Assembly: GCA_030535975.1 (NCBI GenBank)
Contig: JAUNQW010000009.1
Location: forward strand, 6,896 to 42,172
Source of the DNA: Atopococcus tabaci
GTDB taxonomy: Bacteria; Bacillota; Bacilli; Lactobacillales; Carnobacteriaceae_A
Direction: 5' to 3'
DNA length: 35,277 nt
The notes under the pieces were generated by a model. That model had not been told where the DNA came from and did no database searches. It saw nothing but the letters and a program-made list of their open reading frames with translations. Positions 1-7,856 of this stretch are shown here, one piece after another (the first letter of the stretch is position 1; every line of letters starts with the position of its first letter). A program made the translations under genes and the position numbers.

Positions 1-1
1 A

Positions 2-1360
2 ATGGTTAAATATTTTGGAACAGATGGAGTTAGAGGACAAGCCAACTCTGAATTGACACCAGAATTAGCTTTTCGATTAGGACGTTTAGGTGGTCATGTG
101 ATTGCTTCTCTTGAAGATCAGGAAGGCCAAAAAGCACAGGTTCTAGTAGCACGTGATACTCGTCGCTCAGGTATTATGCTGGAGAATGCTTTAACATCAG
201 GTCTTCTTTCAGTAGGTGTTGACGTCATGCTTTTAGGAGAAATTCCTACGCCGGCTTTGGCTTATTTGATTCGCACCCAACAAGCTTCGGGTGGAATCAT
301 GATTACAGCTTCTCATAACCCTCCTCAAGATAATGGAATTAAATTTCTTGGATCAGATGGTTATAAATTAGATGACAGCCAGGAAGCAGAAATAGAAGAC
401 TTATTAAATGGCAGAGATGACTTACCCCGACCAAGTTCAAAAAACTTAGGTGAAATCCATGATTATTTAGAAGGATCTTCAAAATATATTCAATTTTTAA
501 CTAACTCTATTGATGGAGATTTATCAGGAATGAATGTTGTTTTAGATGGAGCAAATGGTGCGGCTAGTGATCTACTTGCCCGTCTATTTGCTGATTTAGA
601 AACCGATGACTTTGAAATTATAGGTGCATCGCCAGATGGCATCAATATTAACGAAGGTGTGGGGTCGACATATCCTGAAAAATTGGCAGAGAAAGTGCTG
701 GAGTTAGAAGCTGATGCAGGACTAGCTTTTGATGGGGATGCAGATCGTGTCATTGCTGTTGATGATAAAGGGCGTATTATTGATGGAGATCACATCATGT
801 ATATTATCGCCAAATATATGCATCAACAACAAACGCTCAAGAAGGACACCGTTGTATCGACTGTTATGAGTAATCTAGGCTTTTATAAATCACTTGAAAA
901 ACTGGGCATTCAATCTGTCCAAACAAAGGTAGGAGACCGTTTTGTTGTTGAGCAGATGAGACAAAATGGTTATAACTTTGGTGGGGAACAATCCGGGCAT
1001 ATTATTTTTGGAGACTTGCATACAACCGGAGATGGTCTGCTTTCGGGCATTCAACTACTCTATATCATTAAGCAGTCTGGAAAAAAACTTTCTGAATTAG
1101 CAGATGAAATGGAAGTGTATCCACAGAAGCTCGTGAATGTTAAGGTTCGTGACAAATCTCTCGTTTTAGAAAATGAGAGTATTGCAGCCATTGTGAAAGA
1201 GGTTGAAGATGAACTGGGCGAGGACGGCCGCGTTTTAGTGCGTCCAAGTGGAACAGAGCCTTTATTACGTGTCATGGTCGAAGCTACAACAGATGAGTTA
1301 TGTGAAGAATCCTGTCAGAAAATTGTTGATGTTGTTGAAGAGGAATTAGGTACTGATTAA
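2..1360 (+). CDS. glmM: Phosphoglucosamine mutase GlmM
   Basis: Interconverts glucosamine-6-phosphate and glucosamine-1-phosphate in the cytoplasm, feeding UDP-GlcNAc and peptidoglycan synthesis. The 452-residue length is normal for the family. The N-terminus [10 protein letters not shown] is typical of GlmM. The phosphoserine loop TASHNP lies at residues 102-107 (Ser104 should be the phosphorylated residue), the metal loop DGDADR at 244-249, the sugar-binding GGEQSGH at 327-333 and the phosphate-binding RPSGTEP at 414-420. The ATG is the second base of the window, so the start is complete but its ribosome binding site lies outside. An intrinsic terminator follows at once, so this is the end of an operon whose upstream genes are not visible. 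Identification is firm. Confidence 0.97.
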   Translation: MVKYFGTDGVRGQANSELTPELAFRLGRLGGHVIASLEDQEGQKAQVLVARDTRRSGIMLENALTSGLLSVGVDVMLLGEIPTPALAYLIRTQQASGGIMITASHNPPQDNGIKFLGSDGYKLDDSQEAEIEDLLNGRDDLPRPSSKNLGEIHDYLEGSSKYIQFLTNSIDGDLSGMNVVLDGANGAASDLLARLFADLETDDFEIIGASPDGININEGVGSTYPEKLAEKVLELEADAGLAFDGDADRVIAVDDKGRIIDGDHIMYIIAKYMHQQQTLKKDTVVSTVMSNLGFYKSLEKLGIQSVQTKVGDRFVVEQMRQNGYNFGGEQSGHIIFGDLHTTGDGLLSGIQLLYIIKQSGKKLSELADEMEVYPQKLVNVKVRDKSLVLENESIAAIVKEVEDELGEDGRVLVRPSGTEPLLRVMVEATTDELCEESCQKIVDVVEEELGTD

Positions 1361-1383
1361 GTATGTTAAAAAATCTATAAACC

Positions 1384-1433
1384 TCCACCTCAATAGATAT
1401 TTACGAAAGTAAATTCTAGAGGTGGATTTTTTA
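1384..1433 (+). terminator. Intrinsic terminator after glmM
   Basis: TCCACCTC at 1384-1391 pairs with GAGGTGGA at 1419-1426 and is followed by a T-rich tail. Inside it sits a second perfect stem, ATTTAC / GTAAAT at 1399-1414, capped by a GAAA tetraloop. Confidence 0.85.
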
Positions 1434-1480
1434 TTGAAGAAAAATAATTTGATTGATAGGCAGTGACTATCGCTTGCTAT

Positions 1481-1493
1481 ATATGATTCATAT
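1481..1493. promoter_or_regulatory. 13-bp palindrome upstream of the first sulfhydrylase gene
   Basis: ATATGATTCATAT is a perfect inverted repeat around a central T, about 70 bases before the coding region. A TATAAT-like -10 hexamer lies downstream near 1524-1529 without a convincing -35. It could be an operator, but it matches no operator I can name. Confidence 0.3.
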
Positions 1494-1565
1494 CATTAGA
1501 AGGACTAATTGGATGCAGGGGTATGATATAATTTATATTAAATACATATGTAGAGGATGAATTTT

Positions 1566-2852
1566 ATGAGTGAATATAAATTAGGAACAAAGTGTCTCCA
1601 AGCAGGTTATCAACCTGGAAATGGTGAGCCCCGTACATTACCTATTATCCAATCAACGACCTTTAACTATGAAAGCTCACAACAAATGGCTGATTTGTTT
1701 GATTTAAAAGAGTCCGGTTATTTTTATACGCGCTTAGCTAACCCAACCAATGATCATGTGGCAGCTAAAATTACCGATTTAGAAGGTGGAGCGGCCGGGA
1801 TGTTGACGTCTTCTGGTCAATCGGCAACTTTCTATTCTTTAATGAATATTGTCGGGGCAGGGGACCATGTTATTTCTTCTTCAACTATTTATGGAGGGAC
1901 TTATAATCTTTTTGCCCACACGATGAAAGGCATGGGAATTGACTTTACTTTTGTTGAACCTGATATTTCATCAGAAGAACTGGCCGGTTATTTCCAGGAG
2001 AACACAAAAGCTGTTTTTGGTGAAACCGTAGCCAATCCTTCATTAGATATTTTGGATATTGAAAAATTTGCGGCTGCTGCGCATGAAAATGGTGTTCCGC
2101 TGATTGTTGATAATACCTTCCCGACACCCATCTTATGCCGCCCGATCGAATGGGGAGCCGATATTGTTATTCACTCAACCACTAAATATATGAATGGAAC
2201 TGCCAATGCTGTCGGGGGAGTCGTTGTAGATTCTGGTAATTTTGACTGGGATGGCTCTGCTGATAAATTCCCTGGTTTAACCCAGCCTGATGAAACTTAT
2301 CATGGATTAACTTTCACCGAAAGTTTTGGAGAAGCGGCTTATATTACTAAAATGGTAACCACTCTCATGCGTGATTTAGGGTCTATTCCATCACCTCAAA
2401 ACTCTTTTTATTTAGGAATTGGTCTGGAAACTTTGCACTTGCGGATGGAGCGCCATGTAGAAAACGCTGAAAAACTAGCTGAATATTTAAATAATCATGA
2501 CAAAATAACTTGGATTAATTTCCCCGGCCTCAAAGACAATGACCAATATGAACTAGCTCAAAAATATTGTCCAAAAGGTACTTCAGGGGTCATTTCTTTA
2601 GGTGTCAAAGGTGGACGTGAAGCAGCAACAACTTTTATGGATAACTTAGAACTGGCTTCAATAGTCACTCACGTAGCTGACAGTCGAACCTGTGTACTAC
2701 ATCCAGCTTCAACTACTCACCGTCAGATGAATGATCAAGAATTAGAAGATGCAGGAATCTCTGCAGATTTAGTGCGTATATCTGTCGGGATTGAAGATAT
2801 TGAAGATATTATTGCAGATGTAGAGCAGGCTTTGGCTGAAGTATCGAAATAA
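1566..2852 (+). CDS. O-acetylhomoserine sulfhydrylase-type PLP enzyme, copy 1
   Basis: A Cys/Met-metabolism PLP enzyme of fold type I, 428 residues. Family members of this length and pattern make homocysteine from O-acetylhomoserine and sulfide; methionine gamma-lyase or cystathionine enzymes are less likely alternatives. The PLP lysine is in HSTTKYMNG (Lys207), and the cofactor-binding YGGTYNLF and DNTFPTP segments are present. An in-frame ATG at 1557 lies directly against the AGAGG at 1552-1556, so the ATG at 1566, nine bases after it, is the likely start. It stands alone between two terminators and, unlike its paralogue at 24848, has no T-box leader. The two copies therefore look differently regulated and may differ in substrate. 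Confidence 0.88.
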   Translation: MSEYKLGTKCLQAGYQPGNGEPRTLPIIQSTTFNYESSQQMADLFDLKESGYFYTRLANPTNDHVAAKITDLEGGAAGMLTSSGQSATFYSLMNIVGAGDHVISSSTIYGGTYNLFAHTMKGMGIDFTFVEPDISSEELAGYFQENTKAVFGETVANPSLDILDIEKFAAAAHENGVPLIVDNTFPTPILCRPIEWGADIVIHSTTKYMNGTANAVGGVVVDSGNFDWDGSADKFPGLTQPDETYHGLTFTESFGEAAYITKMVTTLMRDLGSIPSPQNSFYLGIGLETLHLRMERHVENAEKLAEYLNNHDKITWINFPGLKDNDQYELAQKYCPKGTSGVISLGVKGGREAATTFMDNLELASIVTHVADSRTCVLHPASTTHRQMNDQELEDAGISADLVRISVGIEDIEDIIADVEQALAEVSK

Positions 2853-2862
2853 TAATAGAGAT

Positions 2863-2893
2863 AAAAAAAACGAACCCTGGAGTTCGTTTTTTT
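2863..2893. terminator. Bidirectional terminator
   Basis: AAAAAACGAAC pairs with GTTCGTTTTTT across a short CCTGGA loop. The A-run and T-run on either side let it end both the sulfhydrylase gene on the plus strand and the convergent peptidase gene on the minus strand. Confidence 0.88.
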
Positions 2894-2918
2894 ATTGGAA
2901 ATGATTATTCAGATAGGT

Positions 2919-3608
2919 TTACCTTCTTCTTCCTCCGCCAAATAATAAGACAAGCCGGAGAACCGTCAGGAAGGAAGCGATAGCTCCCGCCACATAGGTC
3001 ATGGCAGCTGCCCGTAAAACCTTGCGCGCCTGGTCAACTTCTTCACCGACTAAGATCTGTTCGCTTTCAATAATATGCATGGCTCTTTTGGAAGCATTAA
3101 ATTCTACCGGTAAAGTAATAAGCTGGAAGATAAAGGTAGCAGCAAATAAAAGGATACCGATATTAATCAGTGTTTGGTTGAAAGAAAATAACATTCCAAT
3201 TAACAATATAGGAACAGAAGCTGATTGCGCGATGTTAACAATAGGGACGATGGCTCCTCTTAAACGCATAGGTACATAGTTTTCAGCGTCTTGGATAGCA
3301 TGGCCTGCTTCATGAGCTGCAACACCAATAGCTGCTACCGAGTGAGAGTCACGAGTCGCATCGGAGAGCCGTAAAATTTTTTCCTGAGGTGAATAATGAT
3401 CCGTTAAGTTACCTTGAATAGCCTCAATTGAAACATGCTTCAATCCAGCTCCATCTAGAATCCAGCGAGCGGTCTCTCGACCGGAGATTTGGCGCGAAGT
3501 TTCAACCTGGTTATATTTATTATAAGTACTTTGTACATAACTGCTTGCAAACATAGAGATGACAAGTCCGATTAAGACTAGGATGAAAGTAGGGTCAAAA
3601 TAAAACAC
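2919..3608 (-). CDS. YugP-type membrane zinc metallopeptidase
   Basis: Belongs to the Zn_peptidase_2 (YugP) family of membrane metalloproteases; the physiological substrate is not known. Counted from the chosen start (229 residues), an N-terminal membrane segment spans about residues 6-25. The HEAGH zinc motif is at 99-103 with Glu100 as the expected catalytic residue. Two further hydrophobic segments fill the C-terminal half and the tail is Gly/Arg-rich. The reading frame is open upstream to an ATG at 3641, but AAAGGAG lies eight bases before the GTG at 3606-3608. That start gives MFYFDPTFIL, the usual N-terminus of the family. The gene is monocistronic, converging on the first sulfhydrylase and diverging from the tsaB operon. 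Confidence 0.88.
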   Translation of the reverse strand: MFYFDPTFILVLIGLVISMFASSYVQSTYNKYNQVETSRQISGRETARWILDGAGLKHVSIEAIQGNLTDHYSPQEKILRLSDATRDSHSVAAIGVAAHEAGHAIQDAENYVPMRLRGAIVPIVNIAQSASVPILLIGMLFSFNQTLINIGILLFAATFIFQLITLPVEFNASKRAMHIIESEQILVGEEVDQARKVLRAAAMTYVAGAIASFLTVLRLVLLFGGGRRR

Positions 3609-3781
3609 ATTCTTCACTCCTTTATGACTAGGGATTATCATTTAGTGTATATTATATTTTACCTTATCTCCAGTATAATAGATAATTTTTAAGTTTATAT
3701 TAAAGGCTGGTCTTGCCCTGCATCTCGATTTTAGATGGCTTTGATGGTAGAATAGAAGAGAATGAAAAACGGGGTGTAATA

Positions 3782-4525
3782 ATGAAAATATTAGCAATAG
3801 ACACATCCACTCAGGTATTAAGTGTAGCTATACTGGAAGATGATCAATTGATAATTGAAACCACCAAAAATACTAAAGAAACGCATGGGGAAAGACTCAT
3901 GCCCACTATTGAATGGGCTTTTGAAAACAGCCTTTTTGGTATTCAAGAGATTGATCGTATTGTAATAGCTCATGGGCCCGGATCCTACACAGGTCTGCGC
4001 ATAGGAGTGACAACGGCTAAAACTTTAGCTTGGACATTAGATAAAGAGCTGGTCGGCCTTTCGAGTCTACAAGTTATTGCAGGTCAAGCAGGTCCGACGA
4101 CATCGATTATTGTCCCACTTTTTGATGCTCGAAGACAAAACATCTATGCAGGACTCTACCGCTGTCAAAAAGGTCAGCTACAAGCAGTGGAAGCGGACCA
4201 GCACAGTTCCGCTCAAGAATTTGCTCATTATCTAAAGAAAACTTATCCAGAAGAATCTTTTGTGCTTATCGGAGATGATGCCGCTTCTTTTTTAGATATC
4301 TTTGTATCAGAATTAGGTGATCGGGTCAGTCTGTCTTGTCAGAAAAACCAATTAGCCAGTGCTTATTTACTGGGAAAAATGGCCTCTGACAAAGAAGCAG
4401 AGCCGGTCCATACTTTCGTCCCTCATTACTTAAAACTGACAGAGGCAGAAGAGAATTGGCTGGAAGCACATCCAGAACAAGGAGAGGAAGAATATGTACA
4501 AAAAACTTCAAGATTGGATGGATGA
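3782..4525 (+). CDS. tsaB: tRNA t6A modification protein TsaB
   Basis: ASKHA-fold partner of TsaD in the threonylcarbamoyl transferase complex that makes t6A37 on ANN-decoding tRNAs. The protein starts MKILAIDTST and carries the family motif GPGSYTGLRIG at about residues 68-78; the 247-residue length is normal. The frame is open to 3713, but GGGGTG just upstream supports the ATG at 3782. The 3' end overlaps the next gene by 32 bases. The neighbours rimI and tsaD are the classical partners of tsaB in Firmicutes, so this is the head of an operon running to 7822. Identification is firm. Confidence 0.95.
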   Translation: MKILAIDTSTQVLSVAILEDDQLIIETTKNTKETHGERLMPTIEWAFENSLFGIQEIDRIVIAHGPGSYTGLRIGVTTAKTLAWTLDKELVGLSSLQVIAGQAGPTTSIIVPLFDARRQNIYAGLYRCQKGQLQAVEADQHSSAQEFAHYLKKTYPEESFVLIGDDAASFLDIFVSELGDRVSLSCQKNQLASAYLLGKMASDKEAEPVHTFVPHYLKLTEAEENWLEAHPEQGEEEYVQKTSRLDG

Positions 4526-5081
4526 TTTAGATCAAAAGAAGATGGAGATGGAGCGTCTTTCAGACAGAGTCCGTTTACCAGTCTATCATTATGATTCTAA
4601 AGACGGCTATCACTTTTCTTTTAAGATTGGTGATACAGAATCGGTTGATGATATTATGGAGTTACAAAAATTAAGTTATGATGAAGATATTCCCTGGCAG
4701 TCTAAGTCGGTCTGGCATGATCTTGCTTATAATCCGAAGGCTTTTTATATTTTAGTTTATGCAGAAGATGGCACACCGGCAGCGTTTATAGGCTCCTGGC
4801 TCGTTGAAGACGATGCCCATATTACAAATTTATGTGTGAATCCTACCTATCAACGACAGGGTTTAGCCCGTTATTTAATGGATTTATTAAAAGAGATTGC
4901 TGTAGAAATGGATATGCATTTTCTGAGTCTGGAAGTTCGTGTTTCTAATAATATTGCTCAACAGCTTTATATCAGATATGGATTTAAACCGACAAGACTG
5001 ATCAAGGACTACTATAAAAACAATCAAGAAGATGCAATAAAAATGGTCAAAAGAATTCGTCCGAAGTTTGATGGAAATTAA
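4494..5081 (+). CDS. GNAT acetyltransferase, RimI-like, first of two
   Basis: A 195-residue GNAT-fold N-acetyltransferase. The acetyl-CoA pyrophosphate-binding stretch is QRQGLARYLM, about residues 122-131. The C-terminal pattern, Ala-Gln-Gln-Leu-Tyr followed by YGF and a YYKNN..DAIKMV ending, resembles RimI. It has some 45 extra charged N-terminal residues (MYKKLQDWMDDLDQKK...) that compact RimI proteins lack. GGAGAGGAAG precedes the ATG. It overlaps tsaB by 32 bases and the second acetyltransferase by 11, so translation is probably coupled. RimI acetylates the N-terminal alanine of ribosomal protein S18; whether this copy or the next does so cannot be told from sequence. Confidence 0.85.
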   Translation: MYKKLQDWMDDLDQKKMEMERLSDRVRLPVYHYDSKDGYHFSFKIGDTESVDDIMELQKLSYDEDIPWQSKSVWHDLAYNPKAFYILVYAEDGTPAAFIGSWLVEDDAHITNLCVNPTYQRQGLARYLMDLLKEIAVEMDMHFLSLEVRVSNNIAQQLYIRYGFKPTRLIKDYYKNNQEDAIKMVKRIRPKFDGN

Positions 5082-5523
5082 AAAACTGGCATCTGGCGAG
5101 GGAGCATTACTTCATGACTTGTCCAGAGCTGCTTTTGGCAGTCGCTCACCCTGGTCTGAAGAAGAATTAAATACTATGTTAAATCAAGAACATATGAAGT
5201 TTTATATGGCTTCAGAAGAGGGAATCAGTCTTGGCTTTATCGGTTGTTCCCATATACTGGATGAAGTTGAAATCTACATGGTAGGTATTAAAAAAAACTA
5301 TCGAAGCCAAGGTTACGGCAGCCGACTCATTAATTTATTTTTGACCCATATGTGGAAGAAAAATATGAATAGAATCTATTTAGAGGTCCGCTCGCTTAAC
5401 CAGCCGGCCCTCGCCCTTTATAAAAAAGCAGGATTTTTACCCATAGGATATAGAAAGAATTACTATAAAGAGCCACTAGATGATGCAGTCATCATGGCGA
5501 TAAATAGAAAGGAGCTCTTATGA
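5071..5523 (+). CDS. rimI: Ribosomal-protein-alanine N-acetyltransferase RimI
   Basis: A compact 150-residue GNAT protein close to the usual RimI length. The acetyl-CoA loop is RSQGYGSRL, followed by [21 protein letters not shown] and a final [15 protein letters not shown], which is the typical RimI C-terminus. The expected role is N-terminal acetylation of ribosomal protein S18. The ATG at 5071 is chosen; a TTG at 5068 is directly adjacent in frame. There is no clear ribosome binding site, consistent with coupling to the overlapping upstream gene. It overlaps tsaD by four bases (ATGA). Confidence 0.88.
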   Translation: MEIKKLASGEGALLHDLSRAAFGSRSPWSEEELNTMLNQEHMKFYMASEEGISLGFIGCSHILDEVEIYMVGIKKNYRSQGYGSRLINLFLTHMWKKNMNRIYLEVRSLNQPALALYKKAGFLPIGYRKNYYKEPLDDAVIMAINRKELL

Positions 5524-6533
5524 CAACAAGAATTTTAGCTATTGAAAGCTCTTGTGATGAAACCAGTGCAGCTGTGATAGAAGATGGTAAGACTATATTA
5601 TCCAATGTAGTGGCATCTCAAATAAAAAGCCATCAACGCTTTGGCGGGGTTGTTCCAGAATTAGCCAGCCGTCATCATGTTGAACAAATTACATACATTA
5701 TTGAAGAGGCTATGGCCCAGGCTGCCGTCTCATATAAGGACGTGGATGCCGTAGCGGTGACTCAGGGTCCGGGGCTGGTCGGAGCTCTTTTGATAGGTGT
5801 GAGTGCAGCTAAAGCTATCGCTTATGCTCATCAGCTTCCACTAATAAAAGTTAACCACATTGCAGGACACATTTATGCTGGTGAGCTTACCGGAGATATG
5901 AAGTTTCCTTTGATTGCTCTAGTAGTTTCCGGCGGTCACACTGAATTAATTTATATGGAAAAGTCTAACTCTTATGAATTGATTGGTGAAACTCGCGATG
6001 ATGCTGCCGGTGAATCTTATGACAAAATAGGTCGTGTCATAGGAGTCCCTTATCCTGGAGGGAAGCGCATTGATGAGATGGCCCAGCTGGGGTCTGATGT
6101 GTATGATTTTCCTAGAGCCATGATAAAAGAAGACAACTATGACTTTTCTTTTTCTGGTCTAAAAAGTGCATTTATAAATAAAGTGCATAATGCTGAACAA
6201 AAAGGTGAAAAGTTAGATGATATTGACTTGGCTGCCAGTTTTCAAGCAGCAGCTGTAGATGTTTTAGTAGATAAAACACTGCGTGCTGTTGAAGAATACA
6301 AGGTAGATCAATTAATCGTCGCTGGGGGTGTAGCCGCAAATAGTGGTTTACGCAAGAGATTGGAGAGTATTATTTCTGAACGCTATCCGAATCTGGATTT
6401 AATCATTCCGCCCCTGTCTTTATGTGGTGACAATGCAGCGATGATTGGAGCTGCAGCCCAGATTTTATATGACCAGGGAGAATTTTCAGATTATTCTTTC
6501 AATGCTCGCCCAGGTTTGGAATTATATGAATAG
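5520..6533 (+). CDS. tsaD: tRNA N6-adenosine threonylcarbamoyltransferase TsaD
   Basis: Transfers the threonylcarbamoyl group from threonylcarbamoyl-AMP to A37 of tRNAs reading ANN codons; works with TsaB and TsaE. At 337 residues it is of normal length. The N-terminus [12 protein letters not shown] is diagnostic and the metal-binding NHIAGH is at residues 112-117 (His113 and His117). The nucleotide-binding [10 protein letters not shown], the [10 protein letters not shown] segment and the C-terminal CGDNAAMIG are all intact. GGAGCTCTT precedes the ATG, which overlaps the rimI stop as ATGA. Essential housekeeping gene. Confidence 0.97.
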   Translation: MTTRILAIESSCDETSAAVIEDGKTILSNVVASQIKSHQRFGGVVPELASRHHVEQITYIIEEAMAQAAVSYKDVDAVAVTQGPGLVGALLIGVSAAKAIAYAHQLPLIKVNHIAGHIYAGELTGDMKFPLIALVVSGGHTELIYMEKSNSYELIGETRDDAAGESYDKIGRVIGVPYPGGKRIDEMAQLGSDVYDFPRAMIKEDNYDFSFSGLKSAFINKVHNAEQKGEKLDDIDLAASFQAAAVDVLVDKTLRAVEEYKVDQLIVAGGVAANSGLRKRLESIISERYPNLDLIIPPLSLCGDNAAMIGAAAQILYDQGEFSDYSFNARPGLELYE

Positions 6534-6541
6534 GAGCTCAA

Positions 6542-7822
6542 ATGACTACTAGCCGACCATTAATTACACAAAAATATAAAAAGCCGGGGACTTCTTCTGC
6601 GGTTTTTTTTAATGAGAACAAAATAGGAGAAAAATATAAGAATCAGCCTCTATTATCTTTATTGATAGAGGCGGGAAGTAACCAAGTGTCTATGGAGTTG
6701 GTAGATTTAGAAAGTTACGATACATTAGCAGCCTCCAGTTTCGAAAATCCGATGAATGAGACCGCTTGGGATATGCTGAGCCGGGTAGAAGCTGTTAAGT
6801 CTTCTAAAATTAGTTCTTCCATACTTTCCCGTATTTTCTTTCAGAAAATAAAAGAAGAAGCTTGCCGGCTGACCGAAGATATGCAGTCGGTTTTTCTCAT
6901 CGCTTTAGCTTGCAACAGTCCCATGGCACATCTCTTGATGCAGGAGTCTGTCCTCGATTTAGGAAAGACTCCTGAAAAATTTTCTCCCACTCCTTCTTTT
7001 CAAAAGACCTTCTCTGAGCTGGGATTTGAGGAGTGGGGTGAGGGTCTGATAGTGACTGTTCCCAACGTGAGTACCTTTATTGGCGGGGACAATCTAGCGG
7101 CTTTAAATGCCCTCGGACTCACTGAGTTAGAATTAGTCATTGATTTAGGAGCAAGCTGTGAATTTTTTTTGAAAAAGGGGACTGCTATTCATGCAACTTC
7201 TTGTGAGTCGCGCCCTATTTTTGAAGGCTATTTTTTAGATTTGTTAGAGCCTTTAAAACCTGGTTCTATTGTGGATTTCGAAATAAAAAATGGTCTCTAC
7301 ATTTGGGAAACATTTGCCAATAAACCAATAACTGGCTTTTCAATTTACGGACTGCTCCAGCTTCTTTCACACTTTTTACAAAAAGGCTATATCAATCCCC
7401 AGGGAAAATTCTCAGGAGATATACCCTTCAAAAAGGTTGACAATCAGCTTCTGCTAAATGAAGAAGCGCGTTTATATTTAAGTGAAAAAGATATCCAGAT
7501 TTTACGTTTTATAAGGGGCTCTATTCGATCTGCTATTATTATTTTAATGGAAAGAAGCCAGGTTGATTTGAAAGATGTCACAAGAGTGACAATTACAGGC
7601 CAGGATCAAAACTATTTATTTGGTGATAGTCTGGTAGAAATCGGCTTCCTCCCGAAAGAACTTTTAACTAAAATGAACTTTGCTGGCCAAACAGTTATTG
7701 AAGGGATGAAAAGCAGGTTAAAGGGGCAGGAATTGCCTACGGACTCTTTCGATTATGTTGAATTAAGTCTGATAAGGGGCTATTATCAATGTTTAGCGCA
7801 GGCCATGCAACTTGAGACATGA
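6542..7822 (+). CDS. RACo-like ASKHA protein with degraded nucleotide-binding motifs
   Basis: A 426-residue protein that aligns along its length with the RACo-like corrinoid activator at 23055. Shared landmarks are PNVSTFIGGDNLA (174-186; PNITAFVGGDLTA in the activator) and the ending VTITGQDQNYLFGDSLVEIGFLP. The sites expected to bind ATP are altered. DIGSTT has become EAGSNQ (43-48), DIGTNGE has become DLGASCE (201-207), SCAAGPALEG has become SCESRPIFEG (220-229), GICGSG has become FSIYGL (266-271), and IAGQFG has become ITGQDQ (351-356). There is no iron-sulfur domain. The frame is intact, AGGAG overlaps the tsaD stop codon, and the gene ends at a strong terminator, so it looks expressed. 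Function unknown; a pseudo-enzyme or binding protein is my inference. Confidence 0.75.
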   Translation: MTTSRPLITQKYKKPGTSSAVFFNENKIGEKYKNQPLLSLLIEAGSNQVSMELVDLESYDTLAASSFENPMNETAWDMLSRVEAVKSSKISSSILSRIFFQKIKEEACRLTEDMQSVFLIALACNSPMAHLLMQESVLDLGKTPEKFSPTPSFQKTFSELGFEEWGEGLIVTVPNVSTFIGGDNLAALNALGLTELELVIDLGASCEFFLKKGTAIHATSCESRPIFEGYFLDLLEPLKPGSIVDFEIKNGLYIWETFANKPITGFSIYGLLQLLSHFLQKGYINPQGKFSGDIPFKKVDNQLLLNEEARLYLSEKDIQILRFIRGSIRSAIIILMERSQVDLKDVTRVTITGQDQNYLFGDSLVEIGFLPKELLTKMNFAGQTVIEGMKSRLKGQELPTDSFDYVELSLIRGYYQCLAQAMQLET

Positions 7823-7856
7823 TAAAAGAGCATATCGCTGTGATATGCTCTTTTAT
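7822..7856. terminator. Bidirectional terminator between the tsa operon and the ABC-F gene
   Basis: ATAAAAGAGCATATC (7822-7836) pairs perfectly with GATATGCTCTTTTAT (7842-7856) around a five-base loop. The stem overlaps the stop codons of both convergent genes. Confidence 0.88.

Noticed and set aside
1361-1565. T-box before sulfhydrylase copy 1
   Set aside because: No GGTGGTACCGCG-like element or stem I motif; only the glmM terminator and a short palindrome.
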